This document shows, piece after piece, positions 1-7,816 of a DNA stretch of 64,000 bases (positions within the stretch are counted from its first letter, which is position 1; each line of letters opens with the position of its first letter). The stretch comes from Enterococcus faecium. GTDB taxonomy: Bacteria; Bacillota; Bacilli; Lactobacillales; Enterococcaceae. The DNA lies in assembly GCF_029023785.1 (NCBI RefSeq), contig NZ_CP118955.1, positions 310,001 through 374,000 on the forward strand, written 5' to 3'. A model generated the notes under the pieces. That model was not told where the DNA came from. It saw only the letters and a program-made list of their open reading frames with translations, and ran no database searches. The translations under genes were made by a program, and so were the position numbers.

Positions 1-1
1 A

Positions 2-412
2 GAAAAAGCCACTACTTGGGAGGAATCGATTGAACTAGCTGCTAGACCATTGGTTAAAGAAAACATTGTCGAAGAGCGCTATGTCGAAGCGATGATTCGT
101 GCAGTGAATGATTACGGACCGTATATCGTGATTGGCAAACACATGGCACTAGCCCATGCCCGACCAGAAGATGGGGTCAATAAATTAGGAGTCAGCGTAG
201 CTACGATTGAGCAACCAATCGATTTCGGTAATCCTGAAATGGATCCAGTAAAGATTATTTTTTGTTTGGCAGCAGTAGACTCCTACTCGCATCTGAACAT
301 CATGAAAGAACTAATTGAATTGATCAACAACGAAGAGAAGTTGGATCGATTGATTGAATGCACAAATATCGAAGATTTCAAACAACTGCTTTTTTCAGTA
401 GTTGAGAAATAA
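2..412 (+). CDS. PTS EIIA component, Ula/mannitol type (5' end outside window)
   Basis: The reading frame is open from the left edge (codon at base 2), so the start lies upstream of the window. The visible part covers most of a PTS_EIIA_2 domain. The segment around GKHMALAHARPEDGV (roughly codons 47-61 of the visible part) is the conserved phospho-histidine region of UlaC/fructose-mannitol type EIIA proteins. It would accept phosphate from HPr and pass it to the EIIB encoded next. The gene heads a tight row of EIIA, EIIB, EIIC, small protein, aldolase and P-loop kinase, so it belongs to one uptake and catabolism operon. The substrate cannot be read from the sequence; the UlaABC family includes ascorbate transporters, but many members have other or unknown pentose/hexitol substrates. 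Confidence 0.88.
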   Translation, partial: EKATTWEESIELAARPLVKENIVEERYVEAMIRAVNDYGPYIVIGKHMALAHARPEDGVNKLGVSVATIEQPIDFGNPEMDPVKIIFCLAAVDSYSHLNIMKELIELINNEEKLDRLIECTNIEDFKQLLFSVVEK

Positions 413-436
413 TAAATGATACGGGGGAGAACAAAG

Positions 437-739
437 ATGAACAAATTGAACATTTTATTCGTATGCGGTGCAGGTTTAGGAAGTAGTTTTGCAGCACAGA
501 TGTCTGCTGAGGATGTTTTGAACAAATTAGGAGTAGAAGCCAAACTGGACCATTGTGATATTTCTTCCGCAGTTTCCATGAAACCAGATGTGATCATCAC
601 AGCAGAAAATTTTCGTTCGCAGTTCGAAAAGTTCGCAGTTGATCCTAAAACGGCGATGATCTATTTGAAAAATATTGTTTCAAAAAATGAAATTGAAGAA
701 AAAATCACCCCAGTTCTGCAAGATAAGGGAGTTATCTAA
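437..739 (+). CDS. PTS EIIB component, Ula (lactose/ascorbate superfamily) type
   Basis: This 100-residue protein starts with a beta strand followed by the phosphocysteine loop FVCGAGLGSS (Cys at about residue 11), the hallmark of UlaB/GatB-type EIIB subunits. The start at 437 was chosen over an upstream ATG at 416 because GGGGGAGA at 423-430 gives a correctly spaced ribosome site and the EIIB fold begins directly with MNKLNILF. It transfers phosphate from EIIA to the sugar carried by the EIIC that follows 26 bases downstream. It is a stand-alone subunit rather than a fusion, as usual for this PTS class. Confidence 0.9.
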   Translation: MNKLNILFVCGAGLGSSFAAQMSAEDVLNKLGVEAKLDHCDISSAVSMKPDVIITAENFRSQFEKFAVDPKTAMIYLKNIVSKNEIEEKITPVLQDKGVI

Positions 740-765
740 ATACAAAAAGAAAAGAGGGTAAAAAC

Positions 766-2055
766 ATGGGCGTTATCAATTTTATCATCGAAAATATTTT
801 GACTCAGGCATCGATCACCATTGCATTGATTGCTATGTTGGGTCTACTACTGCAGAAGAAATCAGCAGGACAAGTCATCTCTGGCACGTTAAAGACACTC
901 CTAGGATTTCAAGTGTTGAGTGCCGGTTCGAGCATCATCGTTGGAAGTTTAACTTATTTCGGGAAAATCTTTACTGAAGGATTTCATATGCAAGGGATCA
1001 TCCCTTCTATTGAATCTATCAATGGTCAAGCAATGAATGATTTGGGTTTAGGTAGAGATATTGCACTGACGTTCTTAGCCATTTTTGTATTCAATATTAT
1101 TTTGGCTCGTTTCACAAAATGGAAGTACATTTTTTTAACTGGTCAAGCAATTTTATGGATGGCAACGATGACGACAGTCTTTGGCTATTTTGCCGGTCTG
1201 CGAGGGATCGTATTGATCTTGGTCGGTGGTTTTATCGGAGCTTGTTTCGCCATTGCTATGCCGGCAGTAGCGCAACCGATCATTCGTAAAATCACTGGAT
1301 CAAATGATATTGCTTTAGGTCATTTTTGTACGATCGGGTACTTATTTGAAGCCGGTGTTGCTAAGCTTTTTGGTGAGAAAGGCGAAAATAAAAAGTCGAT
1401 CGAAGATATCAAGTTGCCGACACATTTCGAATTTCTGCAAGATACTTATTTGTCTGTCATGGTCGTGATGGTCCCGCTATATATCATCACTGTTTTATTT
1501 GCAGGCGAACCATTCGCTTCTGAATTATCAGGAGATCAAAACTATATCATGTTTGCCTTTTTACAAGCCATCCAATTCGTAGTGGGTGTGTATGTATTGC
1601 TAGCTGGTGTACGTCTACTGTTAGGTGAAATCGTGCCGGCATTTCGAGGGATAGCTATGAAATTAGTTCCTGATGCGATCCCTGCCTTAGATTGTCCAGT
1701 TTTCTTTCCTTATAGCCCAAATGCTGTCATTTTAGGTTTCATTACGACAACGATTGGTACGATTATTGCCATGTTTACTTTGCCCATGTTCGGCTTAGCG
1801 ATGATTTTACCTGGTATGCTAACCAATTTCTTTGCCGGAGGGACAGCAGGGATATTTGGCAACGCAGTTGGCGGACGCCGAGGAGCGATCATTGGCGGTA
1901 TTGCTCATGGTTTCTTTATTACATTATTGCCCGCTTTGCTAGTAACGATCTTTAATTCGATGGGATTCATCAATGCTACAGCAACCGATGTAGATACAGT
2001 AGCCGCAGCACTCTTATATGCCTGGATCTTAAGCCCAGTTTTGAAAGCATTTTAA
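766..2055 (+). CDS. PTS EIIC membrane permease, UlaA/SgaT family
   Basis: The 429-residue polytopic membrane protein has about ten hydrophobic segments. It shows UlaA-family stretches such as the glycine-rich TLLGFQVLSAGSSI near residue 45, GHFCTIGYLFEAG near 187, and a C-terminal glycine-rich loop (FFAGGTAGIFGNAVGGRRGA, near 350). It is the sugar-translocating subunit working with the EIIA and EIIB encoded upstream. A ribosome site (AGAGGG) lies 7-8 bases before the ATG. Length is somewhat below the 450-465 residues of classical UlaA. The absence of ulaD/E/F-type pentulose enzymes and the presence of a ketose-bisphosphate aldolase instead argue against ascorbate as substrate. That last point is inference. 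Confidence 0.9.
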   Translation: MGVINFIIENILTQASITIALIAMLGLLLQKKSAGQVISGTLKTLLGFQVLSAGSSIIVGSLTYFGKIFTEGFHMQGIIPSIESINGQAMNDLGLGRDIALTFLAIFVFNIILARFTKWKYIFLTGQAILWMATMTTVFGYFAGLRGIVLILVGGFIGACFAIAMPAVAQPIIRKITGSNDIALGHFCTIGYLFEAGVAKLFGEKGENKKSIEDIKLPTHFEFLQDTYLSVMVVMVPLYIITVLFAGEPFASELSGDQNYIMFAFLQAIQFVVGVYVLLAGVRLLLGEIVPAFRGIAMKLVPDAIPALDCPVFFPYSPNAVILGFITTTIGTIIAMFTLPMFGLAMILPGMLTNFFAGGTAGIFGNAVGGRRGAIIGGIAHGFFITLLPALLVTIFNSMGFINATATDVDTVAAALLYAWILSPVLKAF

Positions 2056-2073
2056 TTGAAAGTAGGGAAAATG

Positions 2074-2481
2074 ATGTTTGGATTTTTTAAGAAAAAAGAA
2101 AAAGAACCGAAAAAAGTTCTGGCAAAAGAAGAAAAAGCCCTATCGCCAGAAGCGACCGAAAAGATTCAATCAGAGATTACACAATTGAAACAAGAGATTT
2201 CCACTACCCAAGATAAGCATAAATTAGCGAAACTTTATGAACAAGTTGGACTTAAATTTTCTGAATTGTATGTGAACGATCAAGCCATCCAATATTTAGA
2301 AAAGAGTTTGGAAAATAAACAGACGATCGGAGATGGGTATAAAAAACTGATGAGCCTCTATAACCAGAAGCGTGCAGATGCTGCTCGTGCTGGTGATGAT
2401 CAAGGGATCGATTACTACATGGGCAAAATGGATGAGATGCGACAAATTGCAAAACAAGTAACGATCAAAGGAAACAAATAA
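2074..2481 (+). CDS. small basic coiled protein of the Ula-type PTS operon, unknown function
   Basis: I do not recognise this family. The predicted 135-residue protein opens with a lysine-rich MFGFFKKKEKEPKK segment. It continues as charged helices with a pattern resembling one or two TPR-like helical hairpins (KLAKLYEQVGLKFSELY then DQAIQYLEKSLENK). There is no signal peptide or membrane segment. The TTG directly abutting the EIIC stop (2056) is possible, but GTAGGG at 2062-2067 serves ATG 2071/2074 far better. Its place between EIIC and the aldolase, without a gap large enough for another promoter, makes it a cotranscribed accessory protein. A scaffold or regulatory role is only a guess. 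Confidence 0.7.
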   Translation: MFGFFKKKEKEPKKVLAKEEKALSPEATEKIQSEITQLKQEISTTQDKHKLAKLYEQVGLKFSELYVNDQAIQYLEKSLENKQTIGDGYKKLMSLYNQKRADAARAGDDQGIDYYMGKMDEMRQIAKQVTIKGNK

Positions 2482-2503
2482 AAAGATAAGGTGGCAATAA
2501 AAG

Positions 2504-3373
2504 ATGTATACAACATTGAAAGAAGTAACAAAAACAGCAGAAGAGTTGAATTTTACAGTTGGAGCTTTTAATACGCATAACCTAGAAATGCTTCCTGCTA
2601 TGCTAGGCGCAGCAAAAGAAATGGGTTCGCCGATCATTATTCAAACAAGTGTCGATACCGCTAAATATATCGGCATGCATGTGTTAGTCAATGTAATGAC
2701 AGCTATTGCAGAAGAAGAAATGGTTGATGCAGTCTTGCACTTAGACCACGCCCGAGACTTTGATGATATCAAAGAAGCAATCGACAGCGGATATACTTCT
2801 GTCATGTATGATGGGTCCCATCTGCCTTTCAAAGAAAATATCCTGAAGACAAAAGCAGTAGTAGAATATGCCCATGCGCACGGTGTTTCCGTAGAAGGAG
2901 AACTTGGAACAATCGGCGGTACAGAAGAAGGAATCCATGTCGCTGAAAATGACAAGGTATATACAAGACCGGAAGACGCAGTGAAATTTGTAGAAGCTAC
3001 AGGCGTGGATGCATTAGCTATTGCTATCGGTACGAATCATGGACAATTCAAATCAAAAACAGAAGTAAACATTCCCTTGCTGAAAGAAATCGATGCAGTA
3101 GTTGATGTCCCCCTAGTTATCCATGGAGGAACAGGTGTGAAAGAAGAAGATTATCCTGAATTGATCAATAACGGGATCCGCAAATTCAATGTTGGAACGG
3201 AGCTTTTAGTCAACTGGACGAAAGTAGCTAAAGAAACCTTTAGTGAAACAGAAATCAACAAGTCTCTTCGCCATAATGTGATTCCAGCAAATGAAGCAGT
3301 AAAAGAAATTGTCAAGCATAAGATTGGACTGTTTATGAACTTGGAAAGTCCAATTAACTTAGGAAATAAATGA
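2504..3373 (+). CDS. class II (zinc) ketose-bisphosphate aldolase
   Basis: The 289-residue (beta/alpha)8 aldolase belongs to the FbaA/GatY/KbaY class. Visible marks are GAFNTHNLEM near residue 21, the zinc and active-site segment VLHLDHARDFDD near 78, EGELGTIGG near 132, the histidine of LVIHGGTGV near 208, and the phosphate-binding IRKFNVGTELL near 225. It should cleave a ketose 1,6-bisphosphate to dihydroxyacetone phosphate plus an aldehyde. Clustering with a PTS suggests a dedicated catabolic aldolase (tagatose- or similar bisphosphate) rather than the glycolytic enzyme, which is normally encoded elsewhere. Which sugar it cleaves cannot be decided from the sequence. The next gene starts one base after its stop. 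Confidence 0.88.
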   Translation: MYTTLKEVTKTAEELNFTVGAFNTHNLEMLPAMLGAAKEMGSPIIIQTSVDTAKYIGMHVLVNVMTAIAEEEMVDAVLHLDHARDFDDIKEAIDSGYTSVMYDGSHLPFKENILKTKAVVEYAHAHGVSVEGELGTIGGTEEGIHVAENDKVYTRPEDAVKFVEATGVDALAIAIGTNHGQFKSKTEVNIPLLKEIDAVVDVPLVIHGGTGVKEEDYPELINNGIRKFNVGTELLVNWTKVAKETFSETEINKSLRHNVIPANEAVKEIVKHKIGLFMNLESPINLGNK

Positions 3374-3374
3374 G

Positions 3375-3995
3375 ATGAAAAAGTATTTCATTCTTCTGGC
3401 TGGTAGTCCTGGTACAGGAAAAACATATCTTATGAATAAACTACGGGAACGATTTCCAGATATGTATGCCATCACGCTCGATGAAATCAAGGAATACTAT
3501 GCAGAATCCATCGGGTTTAACAATTTGGAAGAACGGGCGGAACAAGAAAGGACGAAAGTTTATCCTTTCTATTACAAAGCACTTGATTTGTATATGGAAG
3601 CAGGAAAGAAAGTGATTGTGTCCGAGTATCCTTTTAGTGATAAGCAAAAAGCACGACTCCAAGAATTAGCAGATAGATACGGATATCAGGTGATCACGAT
3701 TCGCCTAACAGCAGACTTTGAAGTGTTATGGCAACGTCGGTACAAACGTGATCGTGAATCAGATCGTCATTTGAGCTATATCATGGATCATTATCACTAT
3801 GGTGACGTATTGGAAGATCGAACGAAAGGGACCAATCATATTACGAAAGAAGCATTCAAAAAGATCATCGCCGACCGAAAATATGACAAATTCCAGTTAG
3901 GAACACTATATGAATTTGATGTAACAGACTATACTCAAGTGGATTACACTCCACTATTGGATAAATTAGAAAAAGAAATCAATGACAATAAGTAA
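3375..3995 (+). CDS. P-loop kinase / zeta-toxin-like ATPase of the sugar operon
   Basis: This 206-residue soluble protein has an N-terminal Walker A motif, GSPGTGKT (residues 10-17), and an arginine-rich lid-like region around WQRRYKRDRESDRH (near 119-133). Together with its size this resembles small metabolite kinases of the AAA_33/zeta-like P-loop group. It is the last gene of the Ula-type PTS operon, one base after the aldolase stop. Because the aldolase needs a bisphosphate while a PTS delivers a monophosphate, this protein is a reasonable candidate for the second phosphorylation; that is inference from context. No antitoxin-like partner is present, which speaks against a toxin role. Confidence 0.75.
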   Translation: MKKYFILLAGSPGTGKTYLMNKLRERFPDMYAITLDEIKEYYAESIGFNNLEERAEQERTKVYPFYYKALDLYMEAGKKVIVSEYPFSDKQKARLQELADRYGYQVITIRLTADFEVLWQRRYKRDRESDRHLSYIMDHYHYGDVLEDRTKGTNHITKEAFKKIIADRKYDKFQLGTLYEFDVTDYTQVDYTPLLDKLEKEINDNK

Positions 3996-4363
3996 CAAAG
4001 AAATGGCTTAATATCGAAAAATTGGCTTTTGAACGCTGTTTACCGAGAGGTCGTGAGCCTGTCGTTCAGCTCCGAGTCACAAGGAGCAATTTCAAAAAAA
4101 CAGCTTCTCATGTTTGATGAATATTGTGACTTGTGACCGAGGAGTTGGTAGGAGAACACCGTTTAGTGGGGCTTATTACCGCAGATGCAAGCTTTTGAAC
4201 GCCATTTATTCACAGCCCCAGAGAAGTCGAATGTCTTTTGTTCTCGAGTTTTTTAACATTCTTTTATTTATTGCAGATTTCATTATATTTATTTGCCGTA
4301 ATTAAACCAGTCTTCTATACTTGATTACATAGTCATACATTTGCTAAAAAAGAAGGGAAGAGA
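3996..4363 (+). repeat. intergenic repeat modules (hairpin repeat family, reverse orientation) plus unique AT-rich tail
   Basis: The stretch holds one partial and one nearly complete unit of the roughly 120-bp modular repeat family, in the AGAGGT..GAACACCGTTTA orientation. Bases 4003-4042 match the inner part of the type-B module. Bases 4044-4165 form a type-C module, with AGCTCCGAGTCACAAG pairing against CTTGTGACCGAGGAGTT. A further module edge with GGCTTATTACCGCAGATG follows at about 4168. From about 4215 to 4290 the sequence is AT-rich and otherwise unremarkable, before the promoter of the Nudix gene. No gene is supported here. Confidence 0.75.
4293..4321 (+). promoter_or_regulatory. sigma-A type promoter for the Nudix gene
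   Basis: TTGCCG (4293-4298) and TATACT (4316-4321) are separated by 17 bases, and the start codon follows 42 bases later. Confidence 0.6.
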
Positions 4364-4969
4364 ATGAACAAGAAGTTGGCTCAATACAAAAGACTACTCG
4401 CACTTTCTCAAGCTGGTCTATATTATGGAAAAGATGTATTTGATAAAGAGCGTTTTGAGGAGATCCGGACGATTTCATTGGAACTGATCAGTGAAATAGG
4501 AAAAGAAACTTTCGAAGAAATAAAAGCGCTCACAACGATTGGAGAAGGACATCCAACACCAAAAGTAGATGTTCGTGCCTATATCAAAAAAGATGGCAAG
4601 GTCCTACTAATCGAAGATAAACGGACGAAAGAATGGTCACTTCCTGGTGGATTTGCTGAAATAGGATTGTCTCCTGAAGAAAATGTGCGTAAAGAAGTCT
4701 ATGAAGAAACAGGATTAACAGTAGAAACTACTCAGTTGCGAGCAGTTTTTGATACGAATAAACAAAAAGATATTCCACAGCTTTTTCAGTATTATAAACT
4801 TGTTTTTGCTTGTGCGATCCACGGTGAAGAGGCCAAGTTTATTGAGAATAATGAAACTTCCAACATGGGATTTTTTAGTATAGAAGAGTTGCCAAAGCTA
4901 TCAGAAAAGCGAACAACGAAGAAACAGTTACTTATTTTAGAAAACAAAAACCAGATCTATTGTGATTGA
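4364..4969 (+). CDS. Nudix hydrolase with N-terminal extension
   Basis: The 201-residue protein has a helical N-terminal region of about 65 residues followed by a Nudix fold. The Nudix box spans Gly96-Leu118 and ends KEVYEETGL. Two consensus positions are conservatively or non-conservatively changed (first Glu is Leu102, Arg is Lys110), while the metal-binding EE pair is intact. The N-terminal domain resembles the one seen in ADP-ribose/MutT-like Nudix proteins of Firmicutes. It would hydrolyse a nucleoside diphosphate derivative; the substrate cannot be predicted. The gene is monocistronic, with its own promoter and an AAGAAGGGAAG ribosome site. Confidence 0.85.
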   Translation: MNKKLAQYKRLLALSQAGLYYGKDVFDKERFEEIRTISLELISEIGKETFEEIKALTTIGEGHPTPKVDVRAYIKKDGKVLLIEDKRTKEWSLPGGFAEIGLSPEENVRKEVYEETGLTVETTQLRAVFDTNKQKDIPQLFQYYKLVFACAIHGEEAKFIENNETSNMGFFSIEELPKLSEKRTTKKQLLILENKNQIYCD

Positions 4970-5043
4970 GCTTTTTCGTAAAAGAAGAAAAGAATATACT
5001 TTACTAGTTATTAAAAAAGAACTTGATTTTTTTATTGAAAATA

Positions 5044-5072
5044 GTTGCATTTGCAACAAAAAGAGGTAAACT
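5044..5072 (+). promoter_or_regulatory. promoter with MarR-type operator palindrome
   Basis: GTTGCATTTGCAAC (5044-5057) is a perfect 6+6 inverted repeat with a TT centre. It overlaps a -35 element TTGCAT (5045-5050) that is 16 bases from -10 TAAACT (5067-5072). The MarR gene begins at 5104. This is the geometry expected of an autorepressed MarR promoter. Confidence 0.65.
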
Positions 5073-5103
5073 AGTCTTACAAACAAAATAAAGGTGGGAT
5101 GAA

Positions 5104-5556
5104 ATGGCTGAAATCCTTCGAGACATCGGAATGATTGCCCGAGCGCTAGATTCTATTAGCAATATCGAATTCAAAGAAGTCGATTTAACAAGAGGACAGT
5201 ATCTTTATTTAGTACGTATTTGCGAAAATCCTGGAATCATCCAAGAAAAACTAGCAGAAATGATCAAAGTAGATCGTACAACGACTGCCCGAGCAATCAA
5301 GAAATTAGAATCCAATGGGATGATCGAACGTTTGGAAGATAAAGAAAATAAAAAAATCAAGAAACTCTATCCGACTAAAAAAGGAGCAGAAATCTATCCT
5401 TTCATCATTCGAGAAAACAACTACTCCAATGCAGTCGCATTAAATGGTCTTTCTGACGAAGAAGCAAAACAATTGGAATATCTTTTAAATAAAGTATGCA
5501 AGAATGTTAGCGAAGATTGGAATTTTGTCAAAAAAGGCAATAAAAGGATCTATTGA
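5104..5556 (+). CDS. MarR family transcriptional regulator
   Basis: The 150-residue protein carries a winged-helix domain, with recognition-helix region VDRTTTARAIKKLESNGMI near residues 56-75 and wing ERLEDKENKKIKKLY. Helical ends form the dimer interface. It likely binds the palindrome 5044-5057 that overlaps its own -35 box and so represses itself and the two genes behind it (an acetyltransferase and a B3/4-domain protein, gaps of 12 and 17 bases). The inducing ligand is unknown. The start is the ATG preceded by AGGTGGGAT. Confidence 0.9.
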   Translation: MAEILRDIGMIARALDSISNIEFKEVDLTRGQYLYLVRICENPGIIQEKLAEMIKVDRTTTARAIKKLESNGMIERLEDKENKKIKKLYPTKKGAEIYPFIIRENNYSNAVALNGLSDEEAKQLEYLLNKVCKNVSEDWNFVKKGNKRIY

Positions 5557-5568
5557 AAGGAAGAAGCC

Positions 5569-6090
5569 GTGAATAAATACGAAATTCGAAAAATGACGCC
5601 TTCAGATGTAGACTTACTACAACAAATTAGTATCGAAACATTTACAGATACATTTGGAAAAGATAATTCACCGGAGCATTTAGCTGATTACTTGACACAA
5701 GCTTATGCACTAGAAAAACTTACAGAAGAGCTAAAAGATAAAGAAACCGATTTTTTCCTAGTGAGTATCGATCAAGAGCCTGCGGGTTACCTGAAACTAA
5801 ATACAGGAACGAGTCAATCTGAGGAAATGGCTGATCATTTTTTAGAAATCGAGCGAATCTATGTACGAAAAAAATTTAAACATCAAGGTATCGGTACATT
5901 TTTACTAGATACAGCTATTGAAAAAGCAAAAGAAAAGCAAAAAACAGCCATTTGGCTCGGTGTTTGGGAACACAACGATGTTGCGCTCGCTTTTTATCGT
6001 AAAAAAGGATTTATCAAATACAGCGAACATGTTTTTTATATGGGAGATGATCCCCAAACAGACTATCTATTCATCAAGCAATTATTCTAA
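5569..6090 (+). CDS. GNAT family N-acetyltransferase
   Basis: A 173-residue single-domain GNAT fold. The acetyl-CoA pyrophosphate loop is visible as RKKFKHQGIGTFLL (about residues 100-113), preceded by the strand EIERIYV and followed by the C-terminal WLGVWEHNDVALAFYRKKGF segment typical of motif B. The start is a GTG at 5569, with GAAAGGAAG just upstream. It is the second gene of the MarR operon. The substrate (amine, amino acid, polyamine or protein N-terminus) cannot be told. Confidence 0.88.
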   Translation: MNKYEIRKMTPSDVDLLQQISIETFTDTFGKDNSPEHLADYLTQAYALEKLTEELKDKETDFFLVSIDQEPAGYLKLNTGTSQSEEMADHFLEIERIYVRKKFKHQGIGTFLLDTAIEKAKEKQKTAIWLGVWEHNDVALAFYRKKGFIKYSEHVFYMGDDPQTDYLFIKQLF

Positions 6091-6107
6091 TCAAGAGGTG
6101 TGAACAG

Positions 6108-6818
6108 ATGAAAAAAGTAATAGTGGATACCAATTTCTGGGAAGTATTTCCTGAAGCAACCATCGAAATCTTATCCGTAAATGGTATCGATAACCACGTA
6201 ACAAAAGAAAGTGAAGAAACGTATCATCAATTATTGAATGAGGCAGCAAAAGAAGCAAGAAATTACCTTACAGAAGAAACATTCAGCCAAAACGAAGTCA
6301 TTGCTCAGTGGCGTCAGGCATTTACCACATTCAAGACTAAAAAAGGTGCACGTTCTTCTATTGAAGCTTTACTGAAACGTGCAAATCAAGAACGGGAATT
6401 TTTCCCAATCAATCCGCTTGTAGATATCTATAATAGTATTTCCTTGTCTTTTGGCGTACCTTGCGGCGGAGAAGATATCGAAAAGATCGCAGGAAATCTG
6501 CATTTAGGAAAAGCCCAAGGTGGCGAATCATTCCTGCCTTTAGGTGCAGATTCCGATGCTCCGGCACTTCCGGAAGAAATCATCTACTATGATGAACAAG
6601 GAGCGATCTGTCGCTGTCTCAACTGGCGTGAAGCCCAAAGAACAATGCTGACGGAAGAAACACAAGCAGCGGTGCTGGTCATTGAATCCATCAATGCTGA
6701 ACAAGCGGCACGTGGCGCACAGGCAATCGAAGCGTTGAAGGAAAAAATCGATCAAACATTTGGCGTAACTAGTGTTAGACACACACTAACCAAAGATGAA
6801 TCAGAAGCAGAATTATAA
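6108..6818 (+). CDS. B3/4 (tRNA-synthetase editing-like) domain protein
   Basis: The 236-residue protein matches the stand-alone B3/4 domain family related to the beta-subunit editing domain of phenylalanyl-tRNA synthetase. Supporting segments are INPLVDIYNSISLSFGVPCGGED (near residues 103-125) and the later stretch with LPLGADSDAPALPEE and ICRCLNWREAQRT. Such proteins are presumed to act on aminoacyl-tRNA or amino-acid analogues. It closes the MarR-GNAT operon and is followed by a strong terminator, so the three genes probably respond to one signal. Confidence 0.82.
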   Translation: MKKVIVDTNFWEVFPEATIEILSVNGIDNHVTKESEETYHQLLNEAAKEARNYLTEETFSQNEVIAQWRQAFTTFKTKKGARSSIEALLKRANQEREFFPINPLVDIYNSISLSFGVPCGGEDIEKIAGNLHLGKAQGGESFLPLGADSDAPALPEEIIYYDEQGAICRCLNWREAQRTMLTEETQAAVLVIESINAEQAARGAQAIEALKEKIDQTFGVTSVRHTLTKDESEAEL

Positions 6819-6838
6819 AAGAATCGAAATAAGAAGAG

Positions 6839-6863
6839 CGGCATTCATTGCCGTTTTTTTTTT
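6839..6863 (+). terminator. intrinsic terminator after the MarR-GNAT-B3/4 operon
   Basis: CGGCA-TTCAT-TGCCG hairpin (6839-6853) followed directly by a run of ten T. Confidence 0.88.
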
Positions 6864-6953
6864 TGTAAAAAAAGTTTGTGGAGGAAAGCAATCCTAGAAA
6901 CTATTGCTTTATTTTTCTTGAATAGTATCAAACACAAGGTGTTTGCGCTTTCG

Positions 6954-6962
6954 TGATATAAT
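6954..6962 (+). promoter_or_regulatory. extended -10 promoter for the VOC gene
   Basis: TGATATAAT (extended TG plus consensus TATAAT). No good -35 is visible 17 bases upstream, as is common for extended -10 promoters. The ribosome site AGAAGGG lies 40-46 bases further on. Confidence 0.6.
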
Positions 6963-7011
6963 GGAATCAGTTTATAGACAGGAAAGAAAATCAAATAGAA
7001 AGAAGGGTCAA

Positions 7012-7383
7012 ATGATGATACAAAAAACACGTGTGATGCTTTATGTCAATGACGTAGAGATGATTTGCCGATTCTTTGTAGAAAAAATTGGTGCAGAAAT
7101 TTCTGAAACAATCGAATTGCCAGAAGAATTTAAGAGTATTGTACTCAGCATCTCAAAAGAATTAGAATTAGGCGTATTCCCAAAAGTATTTGTGCAGAAG
7201 TTTTCACCAGAGGTATTAGGACCACCGCCTTCTTTAGTATTTTTTACGGATGAATTTGAAACTATCTACGAGAACATGGAAGAACCAGGAGAAATCACAG
7301 ATAACAATGGCATCTTGACTTTCAATTTTTCTGACCCTGAAGGCAATTATTTTGTTATAGGAAAAGCTGAGTCGTCTGATTGA
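7012..7383 (+). CDS. VOC (glyoxalase/dioxygenase-fold) protein
   Basis: The predicted protein of about 123 residues has the paired beta-alpha-beta pattern of vicinal-oxygen-chelate proteins. It opens KTRVMLYVNDVEMICRFFV, and its last module ends FNFSDPEGNYFVIG, the usual closing motif of bleomycin-resistance/glyoxalase-like folds. Metal ligands are not clear. The in-frame ATG at 6943 was rejected because it sits upstream of the extended -10 and has no ribosome site; AGAAGGG at 7001-7007 serves ATG 7012 or 7015. It is followed 19 bases later by a small basic protein, probably in the same transcript. Confidence 0.8.
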   Translation: MMIQKTRVMLYVNDVEMICRFFVEKIGAEISETIELPEEFKSIVLSISKELELGVFPKVFVQKFSPEVLGPPPSLVFFTDEFETIYENMEEPGEITDNNGILTFNFSDPEGNYFVIGKAESSD

Positions 7384-7402
7384 ATAAAAAGGAGGAAAAA
7401 CA

Positions 7403-7627
7403 GTGGATCTAATGGGAAGATTAGAAGGTTATTTGAAGTATCGGCGAGCAAAACATAGTGAGAAGCTTCGAGCAAAGAATCTCAAATCAGGAAAAAAGAA
7501 GACAAAAGGCTGGGGAAAAATGGTCGATACAGGTTTTGGCGGACTAAATAATCTGAATCCTGTCGATACAAAAGAATTCATCAAAGAAGAACAGAAACGA
7601 AATGGTAAAATCAAATCACACTATTGA
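7403..7627 (+). CDS. small basic hypothetical protein
   Basis: A 74-residue, lysine/arginine-rich protein (pI clearly basic) with no hydrophobic segment. The first half is probably helical (LEGYLKYRRAKHSEKLRAKN). The start is GTG at 7403, preceded by a perfect GGAGG at 7391-7395, which strongly supports translation. I do not recognise the family. It is cotranscribed with the VOC gene and ends before the hairpin at 7736-7765. Confidence 0.65.
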   Translation: MDLMGRLEGYLKYRRAKHSEKLRAKNLKSGKKKTKGWGKMVDTGFGGLNNLNPVDTKEFIKEEQKRNGKIKSHY

Positions 7628-7735
7628 TTTTTGAGACTAGAATGAAGAAACTTTATTAACACAATAAAGAAATTCTTGTAATCCAAAGTGAATGTTCATG
7701 AACTTTGAGATAAAGGGATTTAATCAGATGGAACG

Positions 7736-7765
7736 TTCGGATTTTGCTTAAAATCCGAATTTTTT
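7736..7765 (+). terminator. terminator hairpin with PurBox-like arms
   Basis: A perfect 10-bp stem, TTCGGATTTT / AAAATCCGAA, with a GCTT loop, followed by TTTTTT. It terminates the VOC/small-protein transcript. Each arm also contains the AAATCCGAA core of a Gram-positive PurBox, the same motif found again at 7846-7858. Confidence 0.75.
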
Positions 7766-7816
7766 GTTTACTTATGTTTTGTTTTAGTATATGATAAAAC
7801 ACGTTGTTTTATTAAT

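Noticed and set aside
3375-3995. Zeta toxin of a toxin-antitoxin pair
   Set aside because: No epsilon-type antitoxin neighbour; the gene is tightly joined to a sugar operon.
4114-4305. 63-codon open frame between the P-loop kinase and Nudix genes
   Set aside because: It runs through a type-C repeat module, and the same peptide start (VTCDRGVGRR) reappears in another module at 18.3 kb on the opposite strand. No ribosome site.
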